A DNA stretch of 7,819 nucleotides. It comes from Candidatus Omnitrophota bacterium. Its GTDB lineage: Bacteria > Omnitrophota > Gorgyraeia > Zapsychrales > Fredricksoniimonadaceae. The translations under genes were made by a program, and so were the position numbers. Below the pieces are notes generated by a model. The model had not been told where the DNA came from and searched no databases. It was given only the letters and a program-made list of their open reading frames with translations. This document shows, piece by piece, positions 5,599 through 7,819 of this stretch; the stretch's first letter is position 1; every line of letters starts with the position of its first letter. Location of the stretch: assembly GCA_016206745.1 (NCBI GenBank), contig JACQQW010000148.1:1-7819 (forward strand), given 5' to 3'.

Positions 5599-7284
5599 AT
5601 GAATGGATTGTCCCAAACCCCATACCAGGAAATAAATCTCTCCAGATCCAGGGAAAACTTTGTCCCTGGACCGAAAGCCTATAATGACCGCCGGGATTTC
5701 CATGAGACCATGGGCCTGAGGGACTATGTGCGGGTCTTGTTCCGTCAAAAGGCGGTCATTCTAACGTCACTCCTGGCGATCATGCCCCTGGTTATTTTAG
5801 GGATGGAATTCCGCACCCCGGTGTATGAAGCTAAAGTTAAAATGCTGGTGTCCGGCCAAAAACAAGTGGAGTCGCCTTACTACAAGGAACTGTTGACCGG
5901 GCGGGATGTGCAGGCCAACCTGACCCAGAGTGAAATTGTCACCTCCGACCCCATTTTACAGCGTGTGGTGGATGCTTTGCACCTTGAGCAAAGTCCTTAC
6001 GATTATGAAAAAGAATTTGCTTCTCCCGTAAAGCATTGGTGGATCGACAGGCAGGTCAAAAATTACGAAGAACACATGGCAACACTGTCCTCTGCGCAGC
6101 GGAACATGTTTAATTACCGCAACGCGGTCGAAGGGCTCCGTCAAAGCATTCAGGTGGAGCCGGTGCGCGACACCAACCTTTTTACCATCAGTGTGCGGGA
6201 CTTTGACCGCGTCAACGCCGCGGACATTGCCAATGTGGTCAGCCGTTCCTATGTCATCTTTGACCTTGAACAGCAAATAGCGGAACTGCAGCTTAAATAC
6301 GGAGAAAAACATCCCCTGGTGATGCAAATACAGGACAGCATTAAATTCATGACGGACAACCTTTCCGGCAAGCCATTGACGGACACAGAAGCCATGGGGC
6401 CGGCGAGCGTCAAAATCATTGAACAAGCCAGCATTCCCCTTAAGGCCATGGGTCCCGGAAAAACATTGGTGATGATTGTGGCTTTCTTTGTGGGCCTTTT
6501 CCTGGGGGCCATACTGGCGTTTTTGTTTGAGTATATGGACCCCACAGTTAAATCACCGCGGGACATAGAAATGACCCTGGGAATGCCGTTATTAGGAGGC
6601 ATTCCACACATAAGGCCCCGCAAAGACATGTTTATTAACGGGGTCAGCAAGAAACTCCCCGGACGGTATTTGAACGCTTTTCGTAATTTGTCCGACCATA
6701 TCCATTTGATGATGAGCACAGGTCATTTTAAAAGCATCCTGGTCACGCTGGTGGACGCCGATAGTGGAGCGGGCCTGGTGGTCGCGGGCCTGGGCTTTCA
6801 TCTGGCGGAACATGCCGCTAAAAAAGTCTTGATCATAGATGCCAATACCCGCAATGCATCCCTGCACAAAATTTTTAATTGTTCCGGGGGAGCGGGCCTG
6901 GTGGACATTTTGAACGGTCAAATCCAGATGCCTGAGGCATTGCAGATCCTGGGCCCCAGGCTGTTCCTTTTGCCCGCCGGTAAGACCACCCTTAATCCCG
7001 TGATTTTCCTGGATTCCGCAAGAATGCATTTCCTCATGCAGGAATTTAAGTCCCAATTTGATCTGGTCCTGGTCAATTGCGCGGAATTGGAATCTTGCCG
7101 GGACGGATATATATTGGCCTCTCTGGTGGATAAGGCGGTCCTGGTGGTGTCCGAGAACAAGACCCGCCGGCAGGCTGTTTTACGGGTGCTTTCATTTTTT
7201 AAAGAATGCAATGTCCCGGTGTTGGGGGCCGTCCTGAATAAGCGCACGTACCCCATACCGGGATTTGTCTATGCGCGGGTGTGA
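5599..7284 (+). CDS. Wzc-like polysaccharide co-polymerase with a degenerate BY-kinase domain
   Basis: A 561-residue inner-membrane chain-length regulator. TM1 is about 52-68; the periplasmic Wzz domain covers about 71-287 and includes the KYGEKHPLV motif; TM2 is about 288-310. After TM2, SPRDIEMTLGMPLLGGIP and a cytoplasmic BY-kinase-like domain (about 378-561) follow. The fold markers remain (VLIID, LFLLPAGKTTLNP, FDLVLV, ILASLVDKAVLVV), but the active residues are gone. The P-loop reads DADSGAGLVV (386-395) with no lysine. Walker A' is D414-A-N416. The Walker B aspartate is N493. ExxRxxR is N359xxR362xxS365. The C-terminus has only two tyrosines, not a cluster. ATP-dependent autophosphorylation is therefore unlikely; a structural or binding role is inferred. 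The periplasmic part is also short for a Wzc/GumC protein, with most of the long coiled coil missing. AAGGAG at 5585-5590 supports the start. The flippase gene follows 11 bases after the stop. Confidence 0.92.
   Translation: MNGLSQTPYQEINLSRSRENFVPGPKAYNDRRDFHETMGLRDYVRVLFRQKAVILTSLLAIMPLVILGMEFRTPVYEAKVKMLVSGQKQVESPYYKELLTGRDVQANLTQSEIVTSDPILQRVVDALHLEQSPYDYEKEFASPVKHWWIDRQVKNYEEHMATLSSAQRNMFNYRNAVEGLRQSIQVEPVRDTNLFTISVRDFDRVNAADIANVVSRSYVIFDLEQQIAELQLKYGEKHPLVMQIQDSIKFMTDNLSGKPLTDTEAMGPASVKIIEQASIPLKAMGPGKTLVMIVAFFVGLFLGAILAFLFEYMDPTVKSPRDIEMTLGMPLLGGIPHIRPRKDMFINGVSKKLPGRYLNAFRNLSDHIHLMMSTGHFKSILVTLVDADSGAGLVVAGLGFHLAEHAAKKVLIIDANTRNASLHKIFNCSGGAGLVDILNGQIQMPEALQILGPRLFLLPAGKTTLNPVIFLDSARMHFLMQEFKSQFDLVLVNCAELESCRDGYILASLVDKAVLVVSENKTRRQAVLRVLSFFKECNVPVLGAVLNKRTYPIPGFVYARV
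5647..5670. repeat. 8-bp inverted repeat early in the co-polymerase gene
   Basis: TCCAGGGA (5647-5654) and TCCCTGGA (5663-5670) are perfect inverted copies around an 8-base loop, about 50 bases after the start codon. With the two structures in the preceding gap it makes three hairpins within 160 bases around this translation start. Such an arm length is not rare by chance, so it is recorded only because of its neighbours. Confidence 0.35.
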
Positions 7285-7295
7285 GAAAGATCCAT

Positions 7296-7819
7296 ATGAA
7301 AAACCAGATCATGAAAAATATTTTCAGCAATTATTTTGTCAATTTTTTGCAGATGACCGTGGGCATCCTGGTCATCCCTTTTCTGATCACCAAACTGGGG
7401 AAAGGCGCTTTTGGCCTGATGGTCCTGGCGGAGGCCATCATCGCCATTTTTGAAGTCGCCGCCTTTAGCGTGCGCGTGGCCCTGGCGCGCAATGCCACTT
7501 TTGCGCTGGCGCAAGGAGATAAGACCGGGTTTATCAATCACCTTTCCTGTGGAAGGCGCATTTTATTCGCTTGTGGGGCGCTCATCCTGGTCTTGGGATC
7601 CACTTTAAGCTTTTTTTTTCCAAATATTTTTCAGGTCCCGGCGGAACTGCACCAACAAAGCAAACTGTTGTTCCTATTGCTCACCGTTGCGTTTTTCATC
7701 ACCATTCCCAACATGGTGTATTGGTCGGTCCTGTATGCGCGGCAAAGGTTTGATTTGATAAACCTTGCTTCATCCGCCGCCATAACTTTAAGGGCAGCGG
7801 CCATATTTACATTATACTC
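7296..7819 (+). CDS. Wzx-type polysaccharide flippase, 5' part (runs off window)
   Basis: An open frame of 174 complete codons plus two bases with no stop, truncated by the window end. The N-terminus MKNQIMKNIFSNYFVNFLQM, then TVGILVIPFLITKLGKGAFG, is the standard start of polysaccharide-biosynthesis/MATE-like flippases: TM1, a P-x-L-I turn, and the LG-x-x-x-FG motif. Hydrophobic segments follow at about 14-30, 40-58, 88-106 and 120-142. These proteins move undecaprenyl-linked repeat units from the inner to the outer face of the inner membrane. Full-length relatives have about 400-500 residues and 12-14 segments, so roughly a third is present. The start is 11 bases after the co-polymerase stop; a purine-rich GAGAAAGA (7283-7290) serves as a weak Shine-Dalgarno, and M6 at 7311 is an alternative. 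It completes the expected Wzx-dependent set, although the polymerase Wzy is not in view. Confidence 0.88.
   Translation, partial: MKNQIMKNIFSNYFVNFLQMTVGILVIPFLITKLGKGAFGLMVLAEAIIAIFEVAAFSVRVALARNATFALAQGDKTGFINHLSCGRRILFACGALILVLGSTLSFFFPNIFQVPAELHQQSKLLFLLLTVAFFITIPNMVYWSVLYARQRFDLINLASSAAITLRAAAIFTLY

Noticed and set aside
5956..6719. Two 156-residue open frames on the - strand inside the co-polymerase gene
   Set aside because: They overlap each other and a well-supported gene on the other strand, and show no recognisable domain or ribosome-binding site; they are shadows.
7265..7453. 62-residue + strand frame starting at 7265
   Set aside because: It overlaps the end of the co-polymerase and the flippase start in another frame; its product is charged low-complexity with no motif, whereas the flippase frame has clear family motifs.
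1..7819. CRISPR arrays, tRNA/rRNA genes, transposases, att sites or toxin-antitoxin pairs
   Set aside because: I looked for regularly spaced repeats, cloverleaf ends, transposase motifs and small paired genes and saw none; coding density by ordinary genes leaves little room.

Overview
The window reads as chromosomal DNA of a diderm (Gram-negative-type) bacterium of roughly balanced base composition. The outer-membrane evidence is a signal peptide followed by a beta-barrel with a C-terminal phenylalanine, plus a periplasmic polysaccharide-export protein. I cannot fix the lineage from the sequence. The gene styles would suit an uncultured deep-branching diderm (for example Omnitrophota or a relative), but that is a low-confidence guess. 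Every supported gene lies on the + strand, and I found no mobile element, CRISPR array, tRNA or rRNA.

Region 1 (11-2180) is a tightly packed four-gene unit. It holds a Nudix hydrolase, a small secreted highly charged helical protein of unknown function, a diverged NAD kinase resembling the mitochondrial NADK2/plant NADK3 branch, and a short CbiX-type chelatase. Spacings are a 4-base overlap, 7 bases and 1 base, so this is probably one transcript.

Region 2 (2181-2308) is the only sizeable gap. It carries two inverted repeats, a weak candidate promoter and a clear Shine-Dalgarno, and it separates the housekeeping-like unit from the polysaccharide unit.

Region 3 (2309-7819, running off the end) is the start of a Wzx/Wzy-type exopolysaccharide or capsule locus. 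It encodes an outer-membrane beta-barrel, a polyprenyl-phosphate hexose-1-phosphate transferase (WbaP/WcaJ type), a short OPX export protein, a Wzc-like co-polymerase, and the first 174 codons of a Wzx-type flippase. The implied pathway is that the transferase primes undecaprenyl phosphate, downstream glycosyltransferases outside the window build the repeat unit, and Wzx flips it. The Wzc-like protein then controls chain length with a polymerase not seen here, and OPX plus the beta-barrel pass the polymer through the periplasm and outer membrane.

Three things stand out. First, the Wzc-like protein keeps the BY-kinase fold but has lost the residues of Walker A, Walker A', Walker B and the ExxRxxR oligomerisation motif, so it looks like a pseudokinase. 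Second, the OPX protein lacks the C-terminal outer-membrane helix of Wza and sits with a beta-barrel, suggesting a barrel-dependent export route. Third, the 95-base gap before the pseudokinase gene contains a perfect 30-base palindrome with a TATAAT at its centre, next to a second pair of mutually exclusive hairpins; a further 27-base palindrome lies inside the OPX gene.
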